Positions 40,220 to 48,949 of a DNA stretch of 57,019 nucleotides are shown in pieces. The stretch lies in assembly GCA_947258545.1 (NCBI GenBank), contig CAMYJI010000012.1, positions 1-57,019 on the forward strand, given 5' to 3'. The notes below the pieces were generated by a model that saw only the letters and a list, made by a program, of their open reading frames with translations, was not told the origin of the DNA and made no database searches. Source of the DNA: an uncultured Ectothiorhodospiraceae bacterium (GTDB lineage: Bacteria > Pseudomonadota > Gammaproteobacteria > UBA9214). The translations under genes were made by a program, and so were the position numbers. The stretch's first letter is position 1, and the number at the start of each line of letters is the position of its first letter.

Positions 40220-40428
40220 GTGCTGAACAGCCGGTAGTTTGCGAATGATTTTAACCCGGAGCAAATAACACAAACTCATTGCACACAACAAGAATAACGG
40301 GTTCGCGCACGGCAAATAAGCAAATAACGATTAAATAACGATAGAACAATAAAAACATTCAATAACGAAAAAAACCAGCCGATTAGCGCAACATTCAACG
40401 GTGGCCCCTGGCCACCGTTTTTTATTTT
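40220..40428 (+). ncRNA. Candidate sigma-54-dependent, Hfq/Crc-binding small RNA
   Basis: The start is inferred about 12 nt after the -12 box and the end is the terminator T run, giving about 205 nt. No ORF longer than eight codons with a start is seen. The body is A-rich and carries five AATAAC, one AATAAG and one AACAATAA between 40264 and 40366, including runs of ARN triplets at 40287-40298 and 40345-40356. Such motifs bind the distal face of Hfq (with Crc in pseudomonads). The layout matches CrcZ/CrcY RNAs that relieve carbon catabolite repression; the position beside ffh is different. Function is inference. Confidence 0.6.
40397..40428 (+). terminator. Intrinsic terminator of the candidate small RNA
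   Basis: A perfect 10-bp stem AACGGTGGCC/GGCCACCGTT with a CCT loop is followed by TTTTTTATTTT on the plus strand. On the minus strand no T run follows, so it does not terminate ffh. There is no plus-strand protein gene upstream to explain it. Confidence 0.88.
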
Positions 40429-40457
40429 CAGCCCCTGACAACCGCGCAACGGGTGGC

Positions 40458-41825
40458 CTACATACCCTGGAATGGAGAACCCTGGGTTGCTTTACCCTTG
40501 AGCCCGCGCAGCATCTTGCCCATGCCGCCCTTGGACATCTTCTTCATCATCTTGCGCATCTGAAGGTATTGCTTGAGCAGTCGGTTCACATCCTGCACCT
40601 GGGTCCCTGACCCGGAGGCAATACGCCGCCGCCGCGAACCCTTGATGACATCCGGGAAGCTGCGTTCCTGCTGTGTCATGGAGTTGATGATCGCGACCAT
40701 GCGCGAGAGCTCGCGGTCATTCACCATAGACTTGGCGTTCTGTGGCAACTGGCCCATGCCCGGCAGCTTGTCCATCAGCCCGGACATACCGCCCATGTTC
40801 ACCATCTGTTCGAGCTGTTCGCGGAAGTCATCCATGTCGAAGCGCTTGCCCTTGGAAATTTTGTTGGCCAGCCTGGCGACCTTCTCCTTGTCGACCTTCT
40901 GCTCGGCCTCTTCAACCAGGGTAAGCACATCACCCATCCCCAGGATACGCGAGGCCACCCGGTCCGGATAAAACGCTTCCAGGGCCGCCGTCTTTTCCCC
41001 GACACCGATGAACTTGATGGGCTTGCCGGTAATCGAGCGGATCGACAACGCCGCCCCCCCGCGGGCATCACCGTCGGTCTTGGTCAGGATGACGCCGGTC
41101 AGCGGCAGGGCCTCGTTGAAGGTATGCGCCGTATTGGCCGCGTCCTGACCCGTCATGCTGTCGACCACGAAGAGTGTCTCGACCGGTTGCAGCACCTCGT
41201 GAAGCTGACGGATCTCTTCCATCATTTCGTGGTCGATGTGAAGGCGGCCCGCGGTGTCGATGATCACCACATCGATGTGATTTTTGCGGGCATGCGTCAC
41301 GGCGTCCCGGGCGATGGCGACCGGCTGCTGGTCGGGATGACTCGGAAAAAAATCCGCGCCGACCTCCCTGGCCAGGGTCTGCAACTGGTCGATCGCGGCC
41401 GGACGGTAGATGTCGCAGCTCGCCAGCAGCACCGATTTCTTGTGGCGTTCCTGTAACAGGCGCGCCAGCTTGGCGCTGCTGGTGGTCTTGCCGGATCCCT
41501 GCAGACCGGCCATCAGGATAACCGCCGGCGGCTGAACGTTGAGGTTCAGGGCGTCATTGGCCTCGCCCATAATCCGGACGAGTTCATCGTTCACTACCTT
41601 GACCAGGGTCTGACCCGGGGTCAGGCTTTTCAGCACTTCCTGCCCGGAGGCGCGCTCCCGCACCCGGTCGATGAAGTCCTTGACGACCGGCAGGGCAACA
41701 TCAGCCTCCAGCAGGGCCATGCGGACTTCCCTCAAGGTCTCCTTGATATTGTCCTCGGTGAGCCGGCCCTGGCCACGCAGATTCTTGATGGTTCGGGAAA
41801 GGCGCTCAGTGAGATTGTCAAACAT
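40458..41825 (-). CDS. ffh: Signal recognition particle protein Ffh
   Basis: The 455-residue SRP54 GTPase has an N-terminal four-helix domain, G domain with GLQGSGKTT (107-115), DTAGRLHID and TKTDGDARGG, and a methionine-rich M domain (about 325-455: MVNMGGMSGLMDKLPGMG, MRKMMKKMSKGGMGKMLRG). It binds 4.5S RNA and signal sequences and docks with FtsY. It is divergent from ypjD, as in many gammaproteobacteria. No minus-strand terminator follows. Confidence 0.99.
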   Translation of the reverse strand: MFDNLTERLSRTIKNLRGQGRLTEDNIKETLREVRMALLEADVALPVVKDFIDRVRERASGQEVLKSLTPGQTLVKVVNDELVRIMGEANDALNLNVQPPAVILMAGLQGSGKTTSSAKLARLLQERHKKSVLLASCDIYRPAAIDQLQTLAREVGADFFPSHPDQQPVAIARDAVTHARKNHIDVVIIDTAGRLHIDHEMMEEIRQLHEVLQPVETLFVVDSMTGQDAANTAHTFNEALPLTGVILTKTDGDARGGAALSIRSITGKPIKFIGVGEKTAALEAFYPDRVASRILGMGDVLTLVEEAEQKVDKEKVARLANKISKGKRFDMDDFREQLEQMVNMGGMSGLMDKLPGMGQLPQNAKSMVNDRELSRMVAIINSMTQQERSFPDVIKGSRRRRIASGSGTQVQDVNRLLKQYLQMRKMMKKMSKGGMGKMLRGLKGKATQGSPFQGM

Positions 41826-41990
41826 GGTGCAGGTACTTTTTAAGAACGGGATCGAAGTGCGGATTATAACGTGAAAGAAAACACCAGGGGCAGGTTCGTT
41901 TTGTACCGTTGCCGCTTGACGGACAACGCTTCAATGCCTTACAAAGTTGTGCGATGATAATCCCATGAAATCAGGACACAGGCCTTTGCC

Positions 41991-42803
41991 ATGACAGCCT
42001 ACATACCCGGGTTGCTCGCCATCGTGCTCTACATGCTCGCCAGTGGCCTGCTGACGGCGCGACTGGCACAGGGCACTGGCGAGAAATTCAGCCAGAAAAC
42101 CCAGATCCTGATGATCGCTATCGCTGCGGTATTGATTCATGGCGGAATACTCTACCAGTCAATCCTGACGCCGGCTGGTATGGCCCTCGGCTTCTTCAAC
42201 GCCGCCTCCCTGATCGCCCTGCTGACCGCGACCCTGCTGTTGCTGGCCTCGATTCAGGAGCCGGTCGAGAATCTGGGCATCCCGGTATTTGCAGTGGCCG
42301 CCATCAGTATCGGTCTCGGCCTCCTTTACCCGGTTGACCAGGTCATTACCCACGGGACGCAATCCTGGCAGCTGGATACCCATATCCTGATCTCGCTGCT
42401 GGCCTACAGCGTGCTGGGCCTGGCCGTGCTACAGGCGCTACTGCTAGCCATCCAGGACTACCACCTGCACAACCGGCAGCCCGGCGGATTTATTCGCTCC
42501 CTGCCGCCACTGCAGACCATGGAAGGGCTGATGTTCCAGATGATCCGGATCGGTTTTGTCCTGTTGAGCCTGGCCCTGGTCACCGGGATCCTGTTCCTGG
42601 AGGACATCTTCGCCCAGCACCTGGTGCACAAGACCGTCCTGTCCATCGTCGCCTGGCTGGTGTTCGCCACCCTGCTCTGGGGCCGCTGGCGCTTTGGCTG
42701 GCGCGGCCGGGTGGCCATCCGCTGGACCGTGGGTGGATTCGTGTTCCTGATGCTTGCCTATTTTGGCAGCAAACTGGTCCTGGAGCTGATCCTCAAGCGC
42801 TAA
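41991..42803 (+). CDS. ypjD: CcsA/YpjD-family membrane protein
   Basis: The 270-residue protein has about eight membrane helices. It shows the cytochrome c assembly (CcsA-like) pattern with conserved histidines in LIHGGILYQS, DTHILISLLAYSVL and HLVHKTVLSI. The location between ffh and a CorB-like gene is the usual place of YpjD in gammaproteobacteria; its exact role is not established. It is probably not a true cytochrome c maturation factor, as no partner genes are nearby. Confidence 0.88.
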   Translation: MTAYIPGLLAIVLYMLASGLLTARLAQGTGEKFSQKTQILMIAIAAVLIHGGILYQSILTPAGMALGFFNAASLIALLTATLLLLASIQEPVENLGIPVFAVAAISIGLGLLYPVDQVITHGTQSWQLDTHILISLLAYSVLGLAVLQALLLAIQDYHLHNRQPGGFIRSLPPLQTMEGLMFQMIRIGFVLLSLALVTGILFLEDIFAQHLVHKTVLSIVAWLVFATLLWGRWRFGWRGRVAIRWTVGGFVFLMLAYFGSKLVLELILKR

Positions 42804-42875
42804 CGGCCGCGATTCCTGACAGCCCCCTCAAAGTTACGTAAACTAGGGACTGGCACATCTCGAGGCTGTCCCCGT

Positions 42876-44165
42876 TTGGACGACATCCCACTAAGCGCAC
42901 TTCTGGGCGCGCTGTTCTTTCTCATCCTGCTCTCCGCCTTCTTTTCCGGCTCAGAAACCGGTCTGATGACGCTGAACCGTTACCGTTTGCGTCACCTGGC
43001 AGACAAAGGCCATCCCGGTGCACGCCGCGCAGAGCGGTTACTCAAGCGACCGGACCGGCTGATCGGACTGATCCTGCTTGGCAATAATTTCGTCAACATC
43101 CTGGCCTCCATGCTAGCCACGCTCATCGCCCTGCGCGTACTGGGAGAGGCCGGGATCGCGGTTGCGGCCGGCCTGCTGACACTGGTGGTGCTGATATTTG
43201 CCGAGGTGGCACCCAAAACACTGGCCGCATTGCATCCTGAGCGCATCGCTTTTCCTGCCGCCTTCATTTATTCGCCGCTGCTGAAGCTGCTCTACCCATT
43301 GGTATGGCTGGTCAACCTCCTGGCCAACACCCTGCTGAAAAAGCTGGGGGTATCGACAGAAGAAGGCGGGTCTACTGCCCTCTCCCACGAGGAGCTGCGC
43401 ACCGTGGTCATCGAGGCCGGCGCGATGATCCCGGCACGTCACCAGGAAATGTTGCTCAATTTGATGGACCTGGAAAAGGTGACCGTCGAAGACATCATGG
43501 TGCCACGCAACGAAATCACCGGCATTGACATCGACGACGACTGGGAGGCGATCACCAAGCAGCTTTCCGACAGCCAGTACACACGGTTGCCGCTGTATCG
43601 CGACAATGTCGACCAGGTCATCGGCATCCTGCACATGCGCGATGTGATGCCGCTGTTGAACCGCGAGGAACTCGACCGGGTCGCCTTGCGGCGCATCGTG
43701 CGCGAACCGTACTTCATACCGGAGGCCACCTCGCTGAACCGCCAACTACTCAACTTTCAGCGTGAAAAGCGCCGTATTGGCTTCGCTGTCAATGAATACG
43801 GCGACATCCAGGGCCTGGTAACGGTCGAGGACATCCTGGAGGAAATTGTCGGCGAGTTCACCACGGACCCTGCCGCACATTTCGAAAACATCATTCCGCA
43901 GCCGGATGGCACCTGGCTGATTGATGGTTCGGTCAATATCCGCACACTGAATTCGGTACTGAATATGAAACTCCCCACCGACGGCCCGAAGACCCTGAAT
44001 GGCCTGATCACGGAATACCTGGAGATGATACCGGACACCGACACCAGCCTGTTACTCGATCAGCACCCGGTGGATATCATCCAGATCAGGGAAAATATGG
44101 TGAAGACGGTACGCATCCATCCGGCGCTCCCCGAAACCGGCGAACAGAAACCGGGGGGCGGATAA
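42876..44165 (+). CDS. CorB/CorC-family (CNNM) magnesium transport protein
   Basis: The 429-residue protein has a CNNM/DUF21 membrane domain (about 5-185, GSETGLMTLNRYRLRHLA near the start), a CBS pair (about 200-325: VEDIMVPRNEITGID, VTVEDILEEIVGEF) and a CorC/HlyC C-terminal domain. This family exports or regulates Mg2+ (CorB, CNNM). The only suitable start is TTG 42876, since homology begins with DDIPLSALLGALFFLILLSA. GAGG lies about 10 bases upstream. The stop overlaps the next start (TAATG). Confidence 0.92.
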   Translation: MDDIPLSALLGALFFLILLSAFFSGSETGLMTLNRYRLRHLADKGHPGARRAERLLKRPDRLIGLILLGNNFVNILASMLATLIALRVLGEAGIAVAAGLLTLVVLIFAEVAPKTLAALHPERIAFPAAFIYSPLLKLLYPLVWLVNLLANTLLKKLGVSTEEGGSTALSHEELRTVVIEAGAMIPARHQEMLLNLMDLEKVTVEDIMVPRNEITGIDIDDDWEAITKQLSDSQYTRLPLYRDNVDQVIGILHMRDVMPLLNREELDRVALRRIVREPYFIPEATSLNRQLLNFQREKRRIGFAVNEYGDIQGLVTVEDILEEIVGEFTTDPAAHFENIIPQPDGTWLIDGSVNIRTLNSVLNMKLPTDGPKTLNGLITEYLEMIPDTDTSLLLDQHPVDIIQIRENMVKTVRIHPALPETGEQKPGGG

Positions 44166-44431
44166 TGAAACTGTTATTCAATCTCGATGTCATTGAAGGT
44201 AACCGGATAAAGGCAAGTGCCAGCGACTATCTGCGCTCGCTGCCACGCGATCGTCAGGTCGAGGAAGTCACGGCATTCCTGCACTGGGCCGAAAACGAGG
44301 TCCGGACGAACCAGGATCCGAATAGCCGTGCAGAGGCCGAGATCGGCGTGGTCACCGCAAGGGAATTCCTGGAGAAAGCCGGACAGGCGGAACCCGTCAT
44401 CTACACGGGTGACAAAAACAGGAGCCGATGA
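44165..44431 (+). CDS. Small conserved-looking protein of unknown function
   Basis: 88 residues starting in the CorB-like stop (TAATG) and overlapping msrB by four bases. It is helical and charged: [28 protein letters not shown] and [17 protein letters not shown]. No membrane segment or known motif is seen. The tight coupling on both sides and coding pattern argue that it is real. Function unknown. Confidence 0.75.
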   Translation: MKLLFNLDVIEGNRIKASASDYLRSLPRDRQVEEVTAFLHWAENEVRTNQDPNSRAEAEIGVVTAREFLEKAGQAEPVIYTGDKNRSR

Positions 44432-44832
44432 TGACCGACAAAATCGATAAAACAGACGACGAATGGCGCAGTCAATTAACGCCGGAACAATACCAGGTCA
44501 CGCGCTGCAAGGGCACGGAACGCGCCTTCACCGGTGCCTACCATGATTGCAAGGACAGCGGCGTCTACCACTGCATCTGCTGCGGTATGGAGCTGTTCAA
44601 ATCGGATGACAAGTTTGATTCCGGCACCGGGTGGCCCAGCTTCACCCGCCCGATGGATGCACAGAATATTCATGCCGAAACCGATACCGGCCACGGCATG
44701 GTGCGCACCGAGGTCACCTGCAAGCACTGCGGGGCGCACCTGGGGCATGTCTTCGAGGACGGGCCGGCCCCGACCGGCCAGCGCTACTGCATCAATTCCC
44801 TGTCGCTGAACCTGGTGAAAGACAAAGGCTGA
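44428..44832 (+). CDS. msrB: Peptide-methionine (R)-S-oxide reductase MsrB
   Basis: The 134-residue enzyme reduces methionine-R-sulfoxide. Two zinc CxxC pairs (CICCG at 47-50 region, CKHCG near 98) and the catalytic cysteine in RYCINSLSL (about 121) are present. [14 protein letters not shown] is the family signature. ATGATGA overlap with the preceding small gene suggests coupling. Confidence 0.97.
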   Translation: MMTDKIDKTDDEWRSQLTPEQYQVTRCKGTERAFTGAYHDCKDSGVYHCICCGMELFKSDDKFDSGTGWPSFTRPMDAQNIHAETDTGHGMVRTEVTCKHCGAHLGHVFEDGPAPTGQRYCINSLSLNLVKDKG

Positions 44833-44929
44833 GCCGCAATCCGCGCCAGTGGCCGGCTGATCACAGCACCTGCCAGCCAAACAGCCCCCCATAACAGCGC
44901 GCGAAATACCCGAAATGTGGCGTATGCAC

Positions 44930-44956
44930 GTTGACCTGATCAAATAAATCCTATAC
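44930..44956 (+). promoter_or_regulatory. Probable sigma-70 promoter for the FHA gene
   Basis: TTGACC at 44930-44935 and TATACT at 44951-44956 are good boxes but only 15 bp apart, slightly short. They lie 40 bp before ATG 44996. Confidence 0.4.
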
Positions 44957-44995
44957 TTATGTGAATAATCCGCATTCCTTGAACAAGGTCACGGC

Positions 44996-45745
44996 ATGGC
45001 AAAATTGATACTTACCTATCGAGGTCAGCCGAGAAGAAACATCTTTCTCTCTGACGAAGAGCTGCTGATCGGCAGTGACCGTGCCTGCAGTGTGCATATC
45101 AATGATCCCGGCTTCTTGCCGGAGCACGCCAGGGTCACCCTGGAAAACGGCGCCTACAAGGTCAGTTCCGCGGGAGTTGACCATGAATTGCAGATCAACC
45201 ATGCCCGCGTACGTCAGCATGTCCTCAGGGACGGCGATGTCATCCACTTTGGCGACTACACCCTGACCTACGCCGTGGACGGTGGACTGGCGGGAAGCCT
45301 GCTTAAAGCCGCCCCACCCGTGACAGGCTGGCTGCAAATAATGAGTGGCCCCAGCAAAGGGCGTGTGATCACCCTGACCAGGCCGGCACTGCGTCTCGGC
45401 AAGGCCGGCGTCATGACGGCGATCATCAACCGTCGCGACGACGGCTATTACCTGACCCATCTCGACGGCAGCAAACACCCGCACATCAATGAGGTAACAG
45501 TCGATGACAGGGCACATCCCCTGAATGACGGTGACCGCATCCGCTTTGGCGAGATCGAACTCAAGCTCTTACTGGGCTACGACACAGCCGGCGAGGCCGT
45601 CAGCCAGTCCTCCCCCCAGAGACGTCACACCCGGATTCCACTGGATGCCCCTGCCACACTTGCCCTGGGCGGTCTGCACTGGCTGATCGAGATGAACCTG
45701 GGGGACCCGGCTCTGTTTGAATACGAATTGTCAGTCCAGGGATGA
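44996..45745 (+). CDS. Tandem FHA-domain protein with truncated PilZ-like end
   Basis: 249 residues with two FHA-like domains, about 1-95 (LLIGSDRACSVHINDPGFLPEHARV) and 105-195 (LRLGKAGVMTAIINRRDDGYYLTHLDG). FHA domains bind phosphothreonine peptides. The end QRRHTRIPLDAPATLALGG...YELSVQG resembles the first strands of PilZ: an R-x3-R (RRHTR) and a xLSxxG motif, but the protein stops there, about 60 residues short of a full PilZ. It converges on radA with a 15-bp overlap. The truncation may reflect a deletion that brought radA close. Function unknown. Confidence 0.75.
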   Translation: MAKLILTYRGQPRRNIFLSDEELLIGSDRACSVHINDPGFLPEHARVTLENGAYKVSSAGVDHELQINHARVRQHVLRDGDVIHFGDYTLTYAVDGGLAGSLLKAAPPVTGWLQIMSGPSKGRVITLTRPALRLGKAGVMTAIINRRDDGYYLTHLDGSKHPHINEVTVDDRAHPLNDGDRIRFGEIELKLLLGYDTAGEAVSQSSPQRRHTRIPLDAPATLALGGLHWLIEMNLGDPALFEYELSVQG

Positions 45746-47104
45746 TAGCTGTTCGAGCACATCGGTAAGCCGCGGCACCGCCAGTACGTCCAGGCCCCTG
45801 ACGGCACCCTTGGGCTTGTTTGCCGCGGGGATGATGGCACGGTGAAAACCGTGTTTGACAGCCTCGTTGAGCCGGTCCTGGCCATTCGGAACCGGGCGCA
45901 GTTCACCCGACAGGCCCACCTCACCGAACACGATCAGGTCGCCTGGCAGGGGCTGGTCCCTGAAACTGGAGATGACCGCCAGTAGCACCGCCAGATCGGC
46001 CGCGGTCTCCGTGACGCGAACACCGCCGACCACGTTGACGAAGACATCCTGATCACCCATGACGAAACCGCCATGGCGATGCAGCACGGCCAGCAACATG
46101 GACAGTCGGTTCTGCTCCAGACCCAGGGTCACGCGCCGCGGGTTACCGAGCTGACTCGGGTCCACCAGGGCCTGCACCTCTACCAGCAACGGCCGGGTAC
46201 CCTCCCAGGTCACCATGACCACGCTGCCGGGCACACCGGCCGCGTGACGCGACAGAAAGATAGCCGAGGGATTGCGCACCTCCTTCAGGCCCGTCTCTGT
46301 CATGGCAAACACGCCCAACTCGTTGACGGCACCGAAGCGGTTCTTGATGGCACGCAGCATGCGGTAACGGTCACCGGCGTCGCCCTCGAAATACAGCACC
46401 GTGTCCACCATGTGTTCCAGTACCCGCGGCCCGGCCAGTGTGCCCTCCTTGGTGACATGGCCGACCAGGAACATGGCGGTACCGGACTGCTTGGCAAAGC
46501 GCACCAGCTGGGCGGCACTCTCCCGGACCTGGGCCACCGAGCCCGGCGCCGACTGCAGGGTCTCTGTGTACAGTGTCTGGATGGAGTCCAGCACCATCAC
46601 CCGAGGGCCTTGCTGGCGTGCGGTCTCGATGATGCGCTCCACCGAGGTCTCCGACATCAGGCGCACCTCACCCCCGTCGAGCCCGATCCGTCCCGCCCGC
46701 AGCGAGATCTGTTCCGGTGATTCCTCGCCCGTCACATACAGCGAGGCCATGTCGCCGGAGAGCGTGGCCAGAACCTGCAGCAGCAGGGTCGACTTGCCGA
46801 TACCCGGGTCACCGCCGATCAGCACCACGGAACCGCTCACCAGGCCCCCGCCGAGGACCCGGTCAAGCTCCTGCAGCCCGACACTGGTACGTGTATGAGA
46901 ATCCGGGTGAACGGCCGAAAGCGGGATCACCGTCGCGGCACTGTCTCCGGCATAGCCGCCGAAACGCCCGGGCCGGGTAGAGGCGGCCACCGCGACCACC
47001 TCCACCAGTGTGTTCCAGGCGCCGCAATCGACACAGCGACCGGCCCACTGGGGTGACTGGGCACCGCAATCGCTGCAGCTATACACTGTCCTGGCTTTGG
47101 CCAT
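45731..47104 (-). CDS. radA: DNA repair protein RadA
   Basis: The 457-residue RadA processes recombination intermediates by branch migration. The zinc finger C10-x2-C13...C24-x2-C27 comes first, then a RecA-like core with GGDPGIGKST (97-106), the RadA-specific KNRFG motif near 255 and a Lon-like C-terminal domain (GGVRVTETAADLAVLLA, GEVGLSGELRPV). Length is typical. The last 15 bp overlap the convergent FHA gene. Confidence 0.97.
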   Translation of the reverse strand: MAKARTVYSCSDCGAQSPQWAGRCVDCGAWNTLVEVVAVAASTRPGRFGGYAGDSAATVIPLSAVHPDSHTRTSVGLQELDRVLGGGLVSGSVVLIGGDPGIGKSTLLLQVLATLSGDMASLYVTGEESPEQISLRAGRIGLDGGEVRLMSETSVERIIETARQQGPRVMVLDSIQTLYTETLQSAPGSVAQVRESAAQLVRFAKQSGTAMFLVGHVTKEGTLAGPRVLEHMVDTVLYFEGDAGDRYRMLRAIKNRFGAVNELGVFAMTETGLKEVRNPSAIFLSRHAAGVPGSVVMVTWEGTRPLLVEVQALVDPSQLGNPRRVTLGLEQNRLSMLLAVLHRHGGFVMGDQDVFVNVVGGVRVTETAADLAVLLAVISSFRDQPLPGDLIVFGEVGLSGELRPVPNGQDRLNEAVKHGFHRAIIPAANKPKGAVRGLDVLAVPRLTDVLEQLSSLD

Positions 47105-47194
47105 GGGTCAAAGTGTATACGTGCGCGCCCGTCGAGATCAAAACCTGCCAGCGGCAGCACCCACCGGAGAGACCGCGGGGCAACAGGACAGACA

Positions 47195-47233
47195 CAAAAA
47201 AGCCGCCGGGATCCGGTTGAATCCCCGCGGCTT
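47195..47233 (-). terminator. Intrinsic terminator after the 88-residue protein gene
   Basis: A 13-bp stem AAGCCGCCGGGAT/ATCCCCGCGGCTT (one mismatch) is followed on the minus strand by six T. It lies just after the stop at 47249 and before radA, which therefore needs its own promoter. Confidence 0.88.
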
Positions 47234-47248
47234 CAAGACAGGCTTACA

Positions 47249-47515
47249 TTAGACAGGGCCGATCAATTCCGCATGGACCTTATGCGATTTGACCCTGCCC
47301 AGAACATCCTGCGACGTCAGCATTTCCCTGTCGTAGTTGACCAGCATAAGGTGGTTACGCGAAACGCAGAACTCTGCCGAGTTGATGGCCTCATCCTGCT
47401 CGAGCCCGGCGATCAGTTCGTCACGTTGTCCCTGGTCGAGCGACTCATCGACATGTACGATAATTTCGACGCCCTTGTTCGGTATGTTCTGTATGTTCTG
47501 TAGCACTGCTCCCAT
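47249..47515 (-). CDS. Small alpha/beta protein, possible HMA-like fold
   Basis: The 88-residue protein has a very strong ribosome-binding site (AGGAGGTG) before ATG 47515, its own terminator and a likely promoter, so it is probably well expressed alone. Strand/helix order suggests a ferredoxin-like fold: VEIIVHVDESLD, QRDELIAGLEQ, SAEFCVSRNHLMLVNYD, TSQDVLGRVKSH, VHAELIGPV. This resembles heavy-metal-associated domains but the CxxC metal site is absent; a single cysteine is present. Function unknown. Confidence 0.75.
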   Translation of the reverse strand: MGAVLQNIQNIPNKGVEIIVHVDESLDQGQRDELIAGLEQDEAINSAEFCVSRNHLMLVNYDREMLTSQDVLGRVKSHKVHAELIGPV

Positions 47516-47872
47516 AATGCACCTCCTGGCGTATAGCGTATGGCGGCTGCCTGCTTAACCGGACCCGACCGGATCGGATCCCCGCTCATTTATCCATCGA
47601 CGGACAACTCCCTGATCAGCACGGCGTACCCTGGCGGTTTGTACAGTCAGCTACGCTTGCATGGGTCTTCAAAACATAGACTAGCAGTCTTCATAACACA
47701 ATCAAGAGAGACAAAAGCACTAGCCGGATTGTACTAGGGCGTGATCAAGACGGTTTATGGGCCATGGTTCGATGGCAAGTTGGCATCTTGTTATATAGTG
47801 AATAAATGAAATGCGACCTGGATGCTGCGACTGAACCATCCGGGTTGACACCGCACCCGTAATCCTCACGGA
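47516..47872. other. Intergenic region between alr and the small protein gene
   Basis: 357 bp with no credible coding sequence. Apart from the tentative promoter at 47678-47705 I see no repeat or RNA fold that I can support. No clear terminator for alr is visible here. Confidence 0.5.
47678..47705 (-). promoter_or_regulatory. Tentative promoter for the small protein gene
   Basis: On the minus strand TTGATT (47700-47705) and TAGTCT (47678-47683) are 16 bp apart, the latter preceded by TGC as an extended -10. The leader to ATG 47515 would be about 155 nt. Confidence 0.3.
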
Positions 47873-48949
47873 TCATTCCGTGTAATCGAAATGCACCCGC
47901 TTATTCACGCTGCACAGGATCTCGTAGGCTATGGTGCCGGCGCGTGCCGCCACTTCATCAACCGGCAGGTCTTCACCCCAGAGTACGACCTCATCGCCGA
48001 TGCGCGCTCCCGGTTGTGACCTCAGATCGATGCAGATCATGTCCATGGAAACACGCCCGATTATAGACGCGCGCTTCCCATTGACCAGCACCGGCGTACC
48101 ACTGGGGGCATGGCGCGGGTAGCCGTCACCGTAGCCGATAGCAGCGACACCGACCGGCATGGCCACCGGACACACCCACTCGCCACCGTAACCGATGGCA
48201 TCACCGGCCTGCCGCCGGTTGACGGCAATCAAGCGTGTACCCAGCGTCATCGCCGGCCGCAGGCCCAGTTCGTCGGCCGTCTTGTTGAGCAGGGGCGATC
48301 CGCCGTAAAGCATGATCCCGGGACGCACCCAGTCAAGCCGGGTATCGGGCCAGGCCAGCAGCGCCGCCGAGTTGGCCAGGGAACACTCGCCCTGCAGGTC
48401 GTGCGTGGCTTCCCTGAAGCGATCCAGCTGACGGGGGGTGTAATCGTTGTCCGGGGCATCGGCACAGGCGAAATGTGTCATCAGGCGCAGGCTGCCGATG
48501 CAGTTGAGCCGTGCAAGGCGATCGATGGTGGTGGAGACATCGGACGGCGCAAACCCGAGACGGTTCATCCCGGTGTCGATCTTGAGCCAGACATCCAGCG
48601 CCCGACCCGGCGGTGTCTGCTCCAGCCAATCGATCTGACTGGTATTGTGCAGCACCACGTCCAGGCGATAACCGCTGACCAGCGGGAGATCATCGGCCCC
48701 GAAAAACCCTTCAAGCAGCACGATGCGGCGGTCGAAGCCCGCCTCCCGCAGGGAGACCGCTTCATCCAGGGTCACGACCCCGAAGGCATCGGCCTCCGGC
48801 AGGGCCCGCGCCACCTCGACCAGTCCATGGCCGTAGCCATTGGCCTTGATGATGGCCATCACCCGGCTGTCGGGTGCCGCCTGTTGAACGCAGTGGAAAT
48901 TGTGCTGCAGGGCCGCCAGGTCAATGCGGGCCCGCGCGGGTCGCGTCAC
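47873..48949 (-). CDS. alr: Alanine racemase
   Basis: The 358-residue PLP enzyme makes D-alanine for peptidoglycan. The PLP lysine K35 is in MAIIKANGYGHG; the second catalytic tyrosine lies in AAIGYGDGYPRHAPSG (about 252). The C-terminal beta domain ends with SVNKRVHFDYTE. Its ATG overlaps the dnaB stop (ATGA), the conserved dnaB-alr order. Confidence 0.97.
   Translation of the reverse strand: MTRPARARIDLAALQHNFHCVQQAAPDSRVMAIIKANGYGHGLVEVARALPEADAFGVVTLDEAVSLREAGFDRRIVLLEGFFGADDLPLVSGYRLDVVLHNTSQIDWLEQTPPGRALDVWLKIDTGMNRLGFAPSDVSTTIDRLARLNCIGSLRLMTHFACADAPDNDYTPRQLDRFREATHDLQGECSLANSAALLAWPDTRLDWVRPGIMLYGGSPLLNKTADELGLRPAMTLGTRLIAVNRRQAGDAIGYGGEWVCPVAMPVGVAAIGYGDGYPRHAPSGTPVLVNGKRASIIGRVSMDMICIDLRSQPGARIGDEVVLWGEDLPVDEVAARAGTIAYEILCSVNKRVHFDYTE

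Noticed and set aside
39988..40248. 86-codon frame upstream of ffh on the plus strand
   Set aside because: No Shine-Dalgarno, odd composition, and it crosses the hairpin with T run and the sigma-54 promoter.
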